Shown one piece after another: positions 17,666 through 25,789 of a DNA stretch of 64,000 nt. The stretch is taken from NCBI RefSeq assembly GCF_015319355.1, contig NZ_JADILU010000009.1, positions 1 through 64,000 of the forward strand, in the 5' to 3' direction. A program made the translations under genes and the position numbers. The first letter of the stretch is position 1. Every line of letters starts with the position of its first letter. Under the pieces are notes generated by a model. That model made no database searches. It was not told the DNA's origin and saw only the letters and a list, made by a program, of their open reading frames with translations. The DNA comes from Psychroserpens luteus. Its GTDB lineage: Bacteria > Bacteroidota > Bacteroidia > Flavobacteriales > Flavobacteriaceae.

Positions 17666-18722
17666 TGAACAACAGATAAGCAGCTAATATACCAAAAACT
17701 AAATTGGGCAACCACACTGCTACTATTGGCGAAAAGCTAGACTGCGCTGCCATCACACCAAAGACTTTATCAAAAAAGACAAAAACCATAGCAATTGTAA
17801 TCCCAAAAGCTAGATTAATTCCCATACCTCCTCGACGTTTAATTGAGGATACAGAAACCGCAATAATAGTCAAAATAAATACCGAAACTGGTAAACTCCA
17901 TTTTTTGTATTTCACGACCTCGTAACGACCAATGTTTGAAGATCCTCTTCGTTTTTCTTTTTCAATGAATCTGGTGAGTTCTCCGTATTGAAGGGTTTCG
18001 GCAATATATTCTTCTGGAGTTAAATCATCTGTATCAAACTCAAAATTCATTTCTTTTCTTCTAGCAGTCTCAATAAGATCATTATCTGTACCAAAAACAC
18101 GCTTTGTGTAGTTATTCAAACGATATGTAGAATCTTGGTCAACAATAGAAGACGCAGTAATTTTGTAGGTAAGTTTATTACCTTCAAAATGTTCTAAAGT
18201 AAAGTTACTCCCACGTTTAGTCACAGGATTAAAACTACTTACATAGATATAATCATTATCATTAATTTGCCGATAAATGTTTGTGGTTTGAGTAATTTGA
18301 GCATTTTTTTTAAGATACTTATATTTAAACTCATTAAACCCTTTACTTGCTTTAGGAGCTAGATACAATCCCATTATCAGCGCTAAACCAGCAATAATTG
18401 TAGCTCCAATCATATAAGGTCTCAAAAATCTCCAAAAAGACACTCCTGAACTTAAAAAAGCAACAATCTCTGTATTATTTGCTAGTTTAGATGTAAACCA
18501 AATTACTGATATAAATAAAAATATTGGATATAATAAATTGGCAAAATAAACTGTGAAATCTAGATAGTACTGAGCTACTGCCACAAAAGGAACCTCTTGT
18601 TGTAAAATCTTATCAATTTTCTCAGCGAGATTTACTGTAATCCCAATAGGAATAAACAGTAATAACATCATTAAAAATGTGAGCAAATAGCGTTTTAATA
18701 TGTACCAATCGAGAATCTTCAC
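17652..18722 (-). CDS. lptG: LptF/LptG-family permease
   Basis: A transmembrane component of the LPS export bridge (LptB2FG). The 356 residues show the family plan: three N-terminal helices starting ILDWYILKRYLLTFLMM, a periplasmic beta-jellyroll (about 130-260) and three C-terminal helices. Whether it plays the LptG or LptF role is not decided by sequence alone. It lies 3 bp after the tgt stop and overlaps the EamA gene. The tgt-lptF/G neighbourhood is common in Bacteroidota. Confidence 0.85.
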   Translation of the reverse strand: MKILDWYILKRYLLTFLMMLLLFIPIGITVNLAEKIDKILQQEVPFVAVAQYYLDFTVYFANLLYPIFLFISVIWFTSKLANNTEIVAFLSSGVSFWRFLRPYMIGATIIAGLALIMGLYLAPKASKGFNEFKYKYLKKNAQITQTTNIYRQINDNDYIYVSSFNPVTKRGSNFTLEHFEGNKLTYKITASSIVDQDSTYRLNNYTKRVFGTDNDLIETARRKEMNFEFDTDDLTPEEYIAETLQYGELTRFIEKEKRRGSSNIGRYEVVKYKKWSLPVSVFILTIIAVSVSSIKRRGGMGINLAFGITIAMVFVFFDKVFGVMAAQSSFSPIVAVWLPNLVFGILAAYLLFNAKR

Positions 18723-18725
18723 GTA

Positions 18726-19856
18726 TTATAATCTTTTATCCATTTGTTTCACCATTTTATCCTTCCAAGCTCTAAAATCTCCAGCTATAATATGTTTTCT
18801 AGCTTCTCGTGTTAACCACAAATAGAATCCTAGATTATGTATTGTTGCTATTTGTTTTCCTAATAATTCATTTACAGTAAACAAATGTCTTAAGTATGCT
18901 TTGCTATACTCTAAATCAACAAACGTAATTCCCATTTCATCAACAGGAGAAAAATCATCTGCCCATTTTAAGTTTTTAATATTTATAGAACCATGAGCTG
19001 TAAATAACATTCCGTTTCTTGCGTTACGCGTTGGCATCACACAATCAAACATATCTACACCCAAAGCAATATTCTCTAAAATATTAATTGGTGTTCCAAC
19101 TCCCATTAAATATCTTGGCTTGTCCCAAGGGAGAATTTCACAAACAACATCTGTCATGGCATACATTTCTTCTGCTGGCTCTCCAACAGATAATCCTCCA
19201 ATAGCATTTCCTTGAGCTCCAGAATTCGCAATATACTCTGCAGATTGTTGACGTAAATCTTTATATGTACTACCTTGAACTATTGGAAAAAAAGTTTGCT
19301 CATAATCATATTTAAATGGCGTTTTTTCTAAATGTGATATACAACGATCTAACCAACGATGTGTCATATGCATAGAACGTTTTGCATAATTATAATCACA
19401 AGGATAAGGTGTGCATTCATCAAATGCCATGATGATATCTGCTCCAATACTACGTTGAATTTCCATCACATTCTCTGGAGTAAATACATGATAACTACCA
19501 TCAATGTGTGATTTAAACTTCACTCCTTCTTCCTTAATCTTTCTATTATCAGATAATGAATAGACTTGGTAACCACCAGAATCTGTTAAGATATTTCTAT
19601 CCCAATTCATAAACTTATGCAAACCTCCTGCTTTCTCTAAAATAGGCGTTTGAGGTCTCAAAAATAAATGATAAGTATTTCCCAAAATTACATCAGGATT
19701 TATATCATTTTTAAGTTCGCGTTGATGCACACCTTTCACAGATGCAACAGTACCAACAGGCATAAATATAGGAGTCTCAATTTGACCATGATCTGTTGTA
19801 ATTACACCAGCTCTAGCTTTACTTTGAGTGTCACTTGCTTTTAATTCAAATTTCAT
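18726..19856 (-). CDS. tgt: tRNA-guanine transglycosylase (queuine insertion)
   Basis: Exchanges G34 for the queuosine precursor in tRNAs with GUN anticodons. The 376-residue protein has the TIM-barrel signatures ITDSGGYQVYSLSD, MAFDECTPYPC, AIGGLSVGEP and FDCVMPTRNARNG. Oddly, the zinc-binding C-x-C-x2-C region of the family is missing. At that place the protein reads DEMGITFVDLEYSKAYLRHL, with no Cys, while the later His region (ATIHNLGFYL) remains. The enzyme may have lost the structural zinc. First gene of tgt-lptG-eamA. Confidence 0.95.
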   Translation of the reverse strand: MKFELKASDTQSKARAGVITTDHGQIETPIFMPVGTVASVKGVHQRELKNDINPDVILGNTYHLFLRPQTPILEKAGGLHKFMNWDRNILTDSGGYQVYSLSDNRKIKEEGVKFKSHIDGSYHVFTPENVMEIQRSIGADIIMAFDECTPYPCDYNYAKRSMHMTHRWLDRCISHLEKTPFKYDYEQTFFPIVQGSTYKDLRQQSAEYIANSGAQGNAIGGLSVGEPAEEMYAMTDVVCEILPWDKPRYLMGVGTPINILENIALGVDMFDCVMPTRNARNGMLFTAHGSINIKNLKWADDFSPVDEMGITFVDLEYSKAYLRHLFTVNELLGKQIATIHNLGFYLWLTREARKHIIAGDFRAWKDKMVKQMDKRL

Positions 19857-20022
19857 AAAACGTATTCGTAAGTGGACAAAGATAATTATCTCGATGTATT
19901 ATGGTCTTAAACATTTAATAAAATTATGACTTCGGAAACTTTAAATCTAGTTTTCATATTTCATTTGAATAAAAATTGTTAGCAAATGATTGAAATCGTT
20001 AATAAGTGCATCCTCTCTATTT

Positions 20023-20052
20023 TTGATTCCCCTTTTGAAAACTTTATTTTTG
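20023..20052 (+). promoter_or_regulatory. Promoter of the split transketolase
   Basis: TTG (20023-20025), 19 nt, TATTTTTG (20045-20052): a near-perfect Bacteroidota housekeeping promoter, with transcription starting about 20 nt before the ATG at 20079. It lies in the divergent region with tgt. Confidence 0.75.
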
Positions 20053-20078
20053 ATGCTTAAAATATTCACACTGTTTAT

Positions 20079-20924
20079 ATGCCAAACACACAACAATTAC
20101 AAGATTTAACAACCCAAGTTCGTAGAGATATTTTACGAATGGTTCACAAAGTAAACTCAGGTCACCCAGGAGGTTCATTAGGATGTGCCGAATTTTTAGT
20201 AGCACTCTATCAAGAGATTATGGATAGAAAAGACACTTTTGATATGGATGGAATTGGTGAAGACCTATTCTTTTTATCAAACGGTCATATTTCACCTGTT
20301 TTTTATAGTGTTTTGGCTAGATCAGGATATTTTCCTGTAGAAGAGCTAAATACATTTAGATTAATTAACTCAAGATTACAAGGCCATCCAACAACTCACG
20401 ATGGTTTACCTGGAGTACGAATTGCATCTGGATCATTAGGTCAAGGATTTAGCGTCGCTTTAGGAGCTGCACAAACTAAAAAATTAAATGGTGATAACCA
20501 TTTGGTGTATAGTTTACATGGTGACGGTGAGTTACAAGAAGGTCAAAACTGGGAAGGTATCATGTATGCTGCTGGTAATAACGTAGATAATATTATTTCT
20601 ACTATAGATTTAAACGGACAACAAATTGATGGATCTACAGATACTGTATTACCAATGGGTAGTATAAGAACTAAGTTTGAAGCTTTTGGTTGGACTGTTT
20701 TAGATATTGAAAAAGGAAATGATATAGATGCTATTTTAGAAGGAATGGCTAAAGCAAAAGCACTAACAGGTAAAGGAAAACCTGTATGTGTATTACTACA
20801 TACAGTAATGGGTAATGGTGTAGATTTTATGATGTACACGCATGCTTGGCATGGTAAAGCACCTAATGATGAACAATTAGCCGAAGGATTGTCTCAAAAT
20901 GCTGAAACTTTAGGAGACTACTAA
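20079..20924 (+). CDS. Transketolase, N-terminal (TPP-binding) subunit
   Basis: The first half of a two-gene transketolase; moves two-carbon units in the non-oxidative pentose phosphate pathway. The 281 residues contain the family start (RRDILRMVHKVNSGHPGGSLG), GQGFSVALGAAQ and the thiamine-diphosphate motif beginning GDGELQEGQNWEG. It is about the length of the PP domain alone, so it needs the partner encoded 21 bp downstream. Split transketolases are usual in many Bacteroidota and archaea. Confidence 0.93.
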   Translation: MPNTQQLQDLTTQVRRDILRMVHKVNSGHPGGSLGCAEFLVALYQEIMDRKDTFDMDGIGEDLFFLSNGHISPVFYSVLARSGYFPVEELNTFRLINSRLQGHPTTHDGLPGVRIASGSLGQGFSVALGAAQTKKLNGDNHLVYSLHGDGELQEGQNWEGIMYAAGNNVDNIISTIDLNGQQIDGSTDTVLPMGSIRTKFEAFGWTVLDIEKGNDIDAILEGMAKAKALTGKGKPVCVLLHTVMGNGVDFMMYTHAWHGKAPNDEQLAEGLSQNAETLGDY

Positions 20925-20945
20925 CCATCACAATCTAGAAATTAC

Positions 20946-21899
20946 ATGAAGACATATACAAATACAGGAAATAAAGATACACGCTCAGGATTTGGAGCAG
21001 GATTAACAGAATTAGGACAAACAAATGAAAACGTTGTTGCACTTTGTGCCGATTTGATTGGTTCTCTTAAAATGGATGATTTCAAAGCAAACCATCCAGA
21101 ACGTTTTTTCCAAGTGGGAATTGCAGAGGCTAATATGATTGGTCTTGCAGCAGGAATGACTATTGGAGGAAAAATTCCTTTTACAGGAACTTTTGCGAAT
21201 TTTTCTACAGGTCGTGTTTATGACCAAATAAGACAAAGTGTTGCCTATTCTGATAAAAATGTAAAAATCTGTGCATCTCATGCAGGATTAACATTAGGAG
21301 AAGATGGAGCAACTCATCAAATCCTTGAAGATATAGGTTTAATGAAAATGCTTCCAGGAATGACTGTAATTAACACCTGTGATTACAATCAAACTAAAGC
21401 TGCAACTATTGCAATAGCAAAGCATCATGGACCTGTCTATTTACGTTTTGGAAGACCAAAAGTAGCCAACTTTACTCCAGAAGATCAAAACTTTGAAATA
21501 GGTAAAGCTGTAAAATTAACCGAAGGTAATGATGTTACCATTCTTGCTACTGGACATTTAGTTTGGGAAGCGCTTGAAGCTGCAAAGACATTAAATGAAA
21601 AAGGGATTTCTGCAGAAGTTATTAATATACACACCATAAAACCTCTTGACGACAAAGCCATTATAGACTCTGTTGCAAAAACTGGTTGTGTCGTTACTGC
21701 TGAAGAGCATAGCGTTATAGGTGGTTTAGGAGAAAGTGTTGCCAGAGTATTATCTCAACATCAACCAACTCCTCAAGAATTTGTTGGTACAAAAGACACA
21801 TTTGGAGAATCTGGAACTGCAGATCAACTCATGGAAAAATATGGATTAAATGCGAATGCTATTATCAAAGCTTCAGAATTGGTCACAAAAAGAAAGTAA
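20946..21899 (+). CDS. Transketolase, C-terminal (pyrimidine-binding) subunit
   Basis: The second half of the split transketolase. The 317 residues hold the Pyr domain, with the catalytic Glu in FQVGIAEANMIGLAAGM and the HAGLTLGEDGATHQ loop, followed by the C-terminal transketolase domain (TGCVVTAEEHSVIGGLGE). It forms the active dimer with the upstream product. It is co-transcribed, has no internal promoter that I can see, and is closed by a terminator at 21932-21960. The fold is shared with DXP synthase and E1 dehydrogenases, but the gene pair fits transketolase best. Confidence 0.92.
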   Translation: MKTYTNTGNKDTRSGFGAGLTELGQTNENVVALCADLIGSLKMDDFKANHPERFFQVGIAEANMIGLAAGMTIGGKIPFTGTFANFSTGRVYDQIRQSVAYSDKNVKICASHAGLTLGEDGATHQILEDIGLMKMLPGMTVINTCDYNQTKAATIAIAKHHGPVYLRFGRPKVANFTPEDQNFEIGKAVKLTEGNDVTILATGHLVWEALEAAKTLNEKGISAEVINIHTIKPLDDKAIIDSVAKTGCVVTAEEHSVIGGLGESVARVLSQHQPTPQEFVGTKDTFGESGTADQLMEKYGLNANAIIKASELVTKRK

Positions 21900-21931
21900 T
21901 TAAGACTTCTCTTATTAAGTAACACTTAAAA

Positions 21932-21960
21932 ATCTAGCTCTAATCAGCTAGATTTTTTTT
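21932..21960 (+). terminator. Terminator of the transketolase pair
   Basis: ATCTAGCT (21932-21939), loop CTAATC, AGCTAGAT (21946-21953), then T8. Confidence 0.85.
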
Positions 21961-22066
21961 ATTTTTATTTGTAAATATTATCTGGCAAATTTCAGGAAAT
22001 AAAGAAATAATTATCGTTTGGCAACGTTTTTGATATTATACATCCAAATCAAAAAAAACGAATATT

Positions 22067-22657
22067 ATGCAAAAATTAGTTATTAGTACGTTTTTATTAA
22101 CGTTAATTTGTTTCAGTGCTCAAGCACAAAAGGGAAGTTCATTTGGTATAAAAGGTGGACTTAATTACAATGCGAATGGAGATTATTTTGAATCTATTGG
22201 TGAGAATGCACAAAATCCAGATCGTAATGTTGGTTATCATCTAGGTGTCTTTGGTAAAATTGGAAACCAATTATATTTTAGACCAGAACTTATGTACACA
22301 AGTACAAAAAGTGACTACGACAGTGATGAGTTCACAATGAAAAAAATTGACGCTCCTTTACTTGTAGGTATTAAAGTTATTGGACCAGTTAGTGTCTTCG
22401 CAGGACCATCTTTACAATATATTCTAGATACTGAATTTGATGGTATTAATATTGATAATGTAGAAGATGATTTTTCGGTTGGACTAAATTTTGGTGTTGG
22501 ATTAAACTTCAACAAAATTGGTATTGATTTAAGATACGAAAGAGGATTTAGTAACAATGAAGCCACATTTATTGGTAATAATTTAGGAGAAGGCGTTGTG
22601 AGTAGAATTGACACAAGACCAGATCAATTAATTTTGAGTTTGTCTATTGCTTTATAA
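22067..22657 (+). CDS. Outer-membrane beta-barrel (porin-family) protein
   Basis: A 196-residue exported protein with signal peptide MQKLVISTFLLTLICFSAQA, then a PorT/OmpA-like small barrel. It shows alternating strands with FGIKGGLNYNA, LYFRPELMYTSTKSDYD, FSVGLNFGVGLNFNKIGIDL and a terminal strand DQLILSLSIAL ending in an aliphatic residue. It probably sits in the outer membrane; the function is unknown. It is a single gene, sharing a terminator with the convergent FKBP gene. Confidence 0.85.
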   Translation: MQKLVISTFLLTLICFSAQAQKGSSFGIKGGLNYNANGDYFESIGENAQNPDRNVGYHLGVFGKIGNQLYFRPELMYTSTKSDYDSDEFTMKKIDAPLLVGIKVIGPVSVFAGPSLQYILDTEFDGINIDNVEDDFSVGLNFGVGLNFNKIGIDLRYERGFSNNEATFIGNNLGEGVVSRIDTRPDQLILSLSIAL

Positions 22658-22680
22658 TTCATCAGTAAAAGTTATAGTAT

Positions 22681-22709
22681 AAAAAAAGACGCATTTAGCG
22701 TCTTTTTTT
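22681..22709. terminator. Bidirectional terminator
   Basis: A7-GACGC, ATTTA, GCGTC-T7 (22681-22709). It lies between convergent genes (barrel protein on plus, FKBP on minus) and works in both directions. Confidence 0.85.
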
Positions 22710-22734
22710 GTTTGTATTTAAAATAGGATCTATA

Positions 22735-23670
22735 TTAACTATCTATTTGATTAGACTCAGTTGAATCCTCATCTAAATAGTTTGGTATTCCATCCATATC
22801 AGAATCGTCATTAGTTGGATCTCCATCATTATCTAAATCTTCATATATTGTTAATACTCCGTCTCCATCATCATCAATATCAATATAATTTGGAATCTCA
22901 TCACCATCTGTATCATCATCTGTTATGTTCTCATTTCCATCAAGATCTTCTAGATGTGTATATACACCATCACCATCATGATCATTAGGTTCTGAAGTAT
23001 ATAATTCAAACTTAAATATCAAGTTGGAGTATGTTGGAATAGTATATGGAGGTGAATTAAAATATGCCAAACCTGATGGTAAAAACATAACACCTAAACC
23101 ATAATTACTATAACTTACTGTACCATCTTCATTTATAACAGGTCCACTTTCTGCAGTTTTAAAATCTTGTATTACATCTCTCCAACCTGGAATTACACCA
23201 ATTAAATCTAATGTTATTGGATTAACAGTACTATCAAAAACATCCCCATCTTGCTCAAACCCCGTGTAACTAATACTTACGTCATCTGTGAAATTTGGTT
23301 TAGGGCCTCCATCTCCATCAAATAATGCTGGATTTAAATCTAAAACGTAATATTCATAGACTTGACTTTGGTATGATGTTGTATAGGTAACAACATCATT
23401 TATCAATAACTCATTTGGATTACCATCTCCATCTGTTGGTGATTCTGAAATGATAATATCTTCTTTGGTATAGTCTGCAGATGAGTCACTAAAAAAAGAT
23501 TTATTGTAGTAATGGGTCTGTAAATAATCTAAAAGAGAATCGTTATCTACGATTTGTTGCTCACCTCTATCACGAGCTGGCACAATAACTACATCTGTAT
23601 CGTCTGGAGTACAAGCCCCAAGTGTTGCAAACAAAATGACAATTAAAATTGTTATGTATTTAGAATTCAT
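22735..23670 (-). CDS. Lipoprotein FKBP-type peptidyl-prolyl isomerase with calcium-binding repeats
   Basis: An exported lipoprotein of 311 residues (lipobox ATLGACTPDD, acylated Cys at about 20). Residues of about 75-215 form a diverged FKBP domain (DDVSISYTGFEQDGDVFDST, then PGWRDVIQDFK and GLGVMFLPSGLAYF). The C-terminus (about 220-300) is a series of thrombospondin-3-type Asp-rich repeats (DHDGDGVYTHLEDLDGN, DDDGDGVLTIYEDLDNDGD) that should bind calcium. Similar FKBP lipoproteins accompany gliding/T9SS functions in the phylum, but no such genes are adjacent here. Confidence 0.87.
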   Translation of the reverse strand: MNSKYITILIVILFATLGACTPDDTDVVIVPARDRGEQQIVDNDSLLDYLQTHYYNKSFFSDSSADYTKEDIIISESPTDGDGNPNELLINDVVTYTTSYQSQVYEYYVLDLNPALFDGDGGPKPNFTDDVSISYTGFEQDGDVFDSTVNPITLDLIGVIPGWRDVIQDFKTAESGPVINEDGTVSYSNYGLGVMFLPSGLAYFNSPPYTIPTYSNLIFKFELYTSEPNDHDGDGVYTHLEDLDGNENITDDDTDGDEIPNYIDIDDDGDGVLTIYEDLDNDGDPTNDDSDMDGIPNYLDEDSTESNQIDS

Positions 23671-23796
23671 GGTGATTAATTTTTCTTTAATTCAAATTAA
23701 ATTTGAATTGTTCAATATTGCTTATTTTTAAGGCGCAAGATACAATAATATAATACTTTTGCACAATACAATTAACGTCAATTTCACAGTTTTAAT

Positions 23797-24177
23797 ATGC
23801 GAATAGATAAATATCTTTGGTGCATTAGATATTGCAAAACGAGAAGTATTGCAACAAATGCATGTAAAAAAGGTCATGTAAAAGTCAATGGTCAAGTTGT
23901 TAAACCAAGTAGAGATGTTTATGCAACAGATAAAATTGAATTTAGAAAGGACCAAGTCAAGTACCAGCTAGTTGTTAATGATCTACCCGAAAGTCGTGTT
24001 GGTGCTAAAATTGTTAATCTATACGTGACCGATGTAACTCCCAAAGAAGCATTTGATGCTAAAGATTTGCTTAAATATTCAAAAGATTATTATCGCAAGA
24101 AAGGAGTTGGTAGACCAACAAAGAAAGACAGAAGGGATATTGACGATTTTCACGAAACACCAGAAGAAGATATCTAA
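23797..24177 (+). CDS. hslR: S4-domain RNA-binding protein (Hsp15-like)
   Basis: A small basic protein of 126 residues whose first 60 residues are an S4 domain (MRIDKYLWCIRYCKTRSIA, then KKGHVKVNGQVVKPSRDV), as in the heat-shock protein Hsp15. Hsp15 binds stalled 50S subunits carrying nascent chains. The C-terminal half is charged (KKGVGRPTKKDRRD). It is followed 57 bp later by a phosphoribosyltransferase gene with its own promoter, so the two may be separate units. Confidence 0.85.
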   Translation: MRIDKYLWCIRYCKTRSIATNACKKGHVKVNGQVVKPSRDVYATDKIEFRKDQVKYQLVVNDLPESRVGAKIVNLYVTDVTPKEAFDAKDLLKYSKDYYRKKGVGRPTKKDRRDIDDFHETPEEDI

Positions 24178-24208
24178 AATTTAAAGGACGATTAAGAAAA
24201 CTCTTTTT

Positions 24209-24216
24209 TATCTTTG
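24209..24216 (+). promoter_or_regulatory. -7 element before the phosphoribosyltransferase gene
   Basis: TATCTTTG at 24209-24216. The TTG inside it (24214) opens a longer frame, but transcription should start after it, so the ATG at 24235 is the real start. Confidence 0.55.
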
Positions 24217-24234
24217 AAGAAAAGGAAAGCACCT

Positions 24235-24738
24235 ATGAGCATTACCAAGAACATTATTTTAGATCATCAGGAAATACAACATAAAATAAAACGTATTGCT
24301 TATCAAATTTATGAATGTAATATTGAGGAGGAAGAAATAATTTTAGCAGGTATAGAAGATAATGGATTCATTCTGGCAAAAAAGTTAAAACAAGTTTTAG
24401 AAAAAATTTCTGATATTACACCTGTTCTCTGTAAAGTTACTATTGATAAAAAGAATCCGCTTAATGATATAAAAACATCACTCACCAAAGAAGAATACTC
24501 TAATAAATCAATAGTTTTAATTGATGATGTATTAAACTCAGGAAGCACTTTAATTTACGGTGTAAAACATTTTTTAGATGTGCCTTTAAAACAATTCAAA
24601 ACCGCTGTTTTAGTAAATAGAAATCACAAGAAATATCCTGTGAAAGCAGATTTTAAAGGGATTTCTTTATCAACATCGCTTCATGAGCACGTTGAAATTG
24701 ATTTAACTAGTAAAGCATATCAAGCTTTTCTAAAATAA
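24235..24738 (+). CDS. PyrR-like phosphoribosyltransferase
   Basis: A 167-residue type I phosphoribosyltransferase with the PRPP-binding loop SIVLIDDVLNSGSTLIYG (about 95-112). It begins MSITKNIILDHQEIQHKIKR, as in PyrR/uracil-PRT-like proteins, but too little distinguishes a regulator from an enzyme. ATG 24235 is chosen because the upstream TTG lies in the promoter. Its end overlaps the convergent aroK gene by 9 bp. Confidence 0.85.
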   Translation: MSITKNIILDHQEIQHKIKRIAYQIYECNIEEEEIILAGIEDNGFILAKKLKQVLEKISDITPVLCKVTIDKKNPLNDIKTSLTKEEYSNKSIVLIDDVLNSGSTLIYGVKHFLDVPLKQFKTAVLVNRNHKKYPVKADFKGISLSTSLHEHVEIDLTSKAYQAFLK

Positions 24739-25248
24739 TTTTAGAACCAATTTATCTACAACCTCTTTTACCATTAAACCATCTGTTTTAATAATTAAAC
24801 TGGACTGTTCATAAAAAGGAGCTCGTTCAAATATATGTTTACCTATAAACTCTGTAAGTTGACTTTTAGATTCTAAATGTGCTATTAAAGGTCTTTTCGA
24901 TTTTTCTTCATACAATCTATCTACTAATGTTCCTATAGATGCTTTTAAGTAAATACTTAATGAATTTTCAGATTCTAGAATTAAATTCATGTTATTTCCA
25001 TAACATGGTGTACCTCCTCCCAAAGAAACTACTGTGTTTTTTGAACCAATTAACTCTTTAAAATAAAGATTTTCAATTTTTCTAAAATAAATTTCACCTT
25101 TTTTATCAAATATTTTTTTGATAGTTATGCCTTCTTTTTGAACTATGTATTCATCTAAATCAATAAAATCATACTTTAAAATTTCAGCTAATTTATTGCC
25201 TATTACGGACTTACCTGACCCCATATACCCAACTAAAAAAAACATCAT
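24730..25248 (-). CDS. aroK: Shikimate kinase
   Basis: Phosphorylates shikimate in chorismate synthesis. The 172-residue P-loop kinase begins MMFFLVGYMGSGKSVIGNKLA (Walker A), then FIDLDEYI (shikimate-binding Asp), FRKIENLYFKEL and SLGGGTPCYGNN, followed by the lid region RPLIAHLESKSQ. All key positions of the family are present. It is a single gene tail to tail with the phosphoribosyltransferase gene. Confidence 0.95.
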   Translation of the reverse strand: MMFFLVGYMGSGKSVIGNKLAEILKYDFIDLDEYIVQKEGITIKKIFDKKGEIYFRKIENLYFKELIGSKNTVVSLGGGTPCYGNNMNLILESENSLSIYLKASIGTLVDRLYEEKSKRPLIAHLESKSQLTEFIGKHIFERAPFYEQSSLIIKTDGLMVKEVVDKLVLKLF

Positions 25249-25324
25249 ACTATTATTATATATTGATTATTAAAATCATAATTAATGATAAAACAAAAAA
25301 ACAAAAAAAATTTTTAAAATAGGC

Positions 25325-25354
25325 TTGGATTATTGATTAATCGTTTTATATTTG
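25325..25354 (+). promoter_or_regulatory. tRNA-Lys promoter
   Basis: TTG (25325-25327), 19 nt, TATATTTG (25347-25354), followed by CACCCTCGTTAG. The same core is found in the tandem promoters at the left window edge. Confidence 0.75.
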
Positions 25355-25377
25355 CACCCTCGTTAGAGAAACTTATT

Positions 25378-25450
25378 GACCAGTTAGCTCAGTTGGCAGA
25401 GCATCTCCCTTTTAAGGAGAGGGTCCTGGGTTCGAGCCCCAGACTGGTCA
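25378..25450 (+). tRNA. tRNA-Lys (anticodon TTT)
   Basis: 73 nt. Acceptor stem GACCAGT/ACTGGTC with discriminator A at 25450; D-arm GCTCAGTTGGCAGAGC; anticodon stem TCTCC/GGAGA around loop CTTTTAA (anticodon TTT); T-arm CTGGGTTCGAGCCCCAG. The CCA end is not fully encoded. Confidence 0.96.
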
Positions 25451-25454
25451 CAAC

Positions 25455-25489
25455 AAAAAAAAGTTAAGCATATGCTTAACTTTTTTTTT
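25455..25489 (+). terminator. Terminator between tRNA-Lys and tRNA-Leu
   Basis: A perfect palindrome: A-run, AGTTAAGCAT and its complement ATGCTTAACT, T-run of nine. It separates the two tRNA genes, so tRNA-Leu should have its own promoter. The only candidate I see is a weak TACCTTTA at about 25489-25496. Confidence 0.85.
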
Positions 25490-25506
25490 ACCTTTATTTA
25501 AATAAT

Positions 25507-25590
25507 GCGCACGTGGCGGAATTGGTAGACGCGCCAGCTTGAGGGGTTGGTGGACATTAGTCCGTGGAAGTTCGAGTCTTCTCGTGCGCA
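25507..25590 (+). tRNA. tRNA-Leu (anticodon GAG)
   Basis: 84 nt with a long variable arm, as expected for Leu. Acceptor GCGCACG/CGTGCGC; anticodon stem CCAGC/GTTGG around loop TTGAGGG (anticodon GAG); T-arm with GTTCGAG; discriminator A at 25590. CCA is not encoded. Confidence 0.95.
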
Positions 25591-25760
25591 CTTTTAAATC
25601 TCTTCAAATCCAAATCACATTAATACTTTAATTCAAAAGCCTTAGAATTATCTTGTGTATTTTTAATTTACTTTCTTTATTTTTTAAAATCTGATTTCTG
25701 TTTTTTTTATAAGCTTAGTATTAAAAAAATAAAAATTTAGCTGTCTCTCCAAAAAAATAC

Positions 25761-25774
25761 TATTTTTGTTTAAC
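25761..25774 (+). promoter_or_regulatory. merR promoter with overlapping TTGTTTAAC half-site
   Basis: TATTTTTG (25761-25768) is a -7 element. Overlapping its end is TTGTTTAAC (25766-25774), the same 9-mer that forms an inverted repeat in the crtI promoter. No TTG stands at the -33 distance. Autoregulation by the MerR protein is a reasonable inference. Confidence 0.55.
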
Positions 25775-25789
25775 ATTTCTAAGTTAAAA

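Noticed and set aside
25455-25489. Palindrome between the tRNAs as a regulatory operator
   Set aside because: Its A-run/T-run context marks it as an ordinary terminator.
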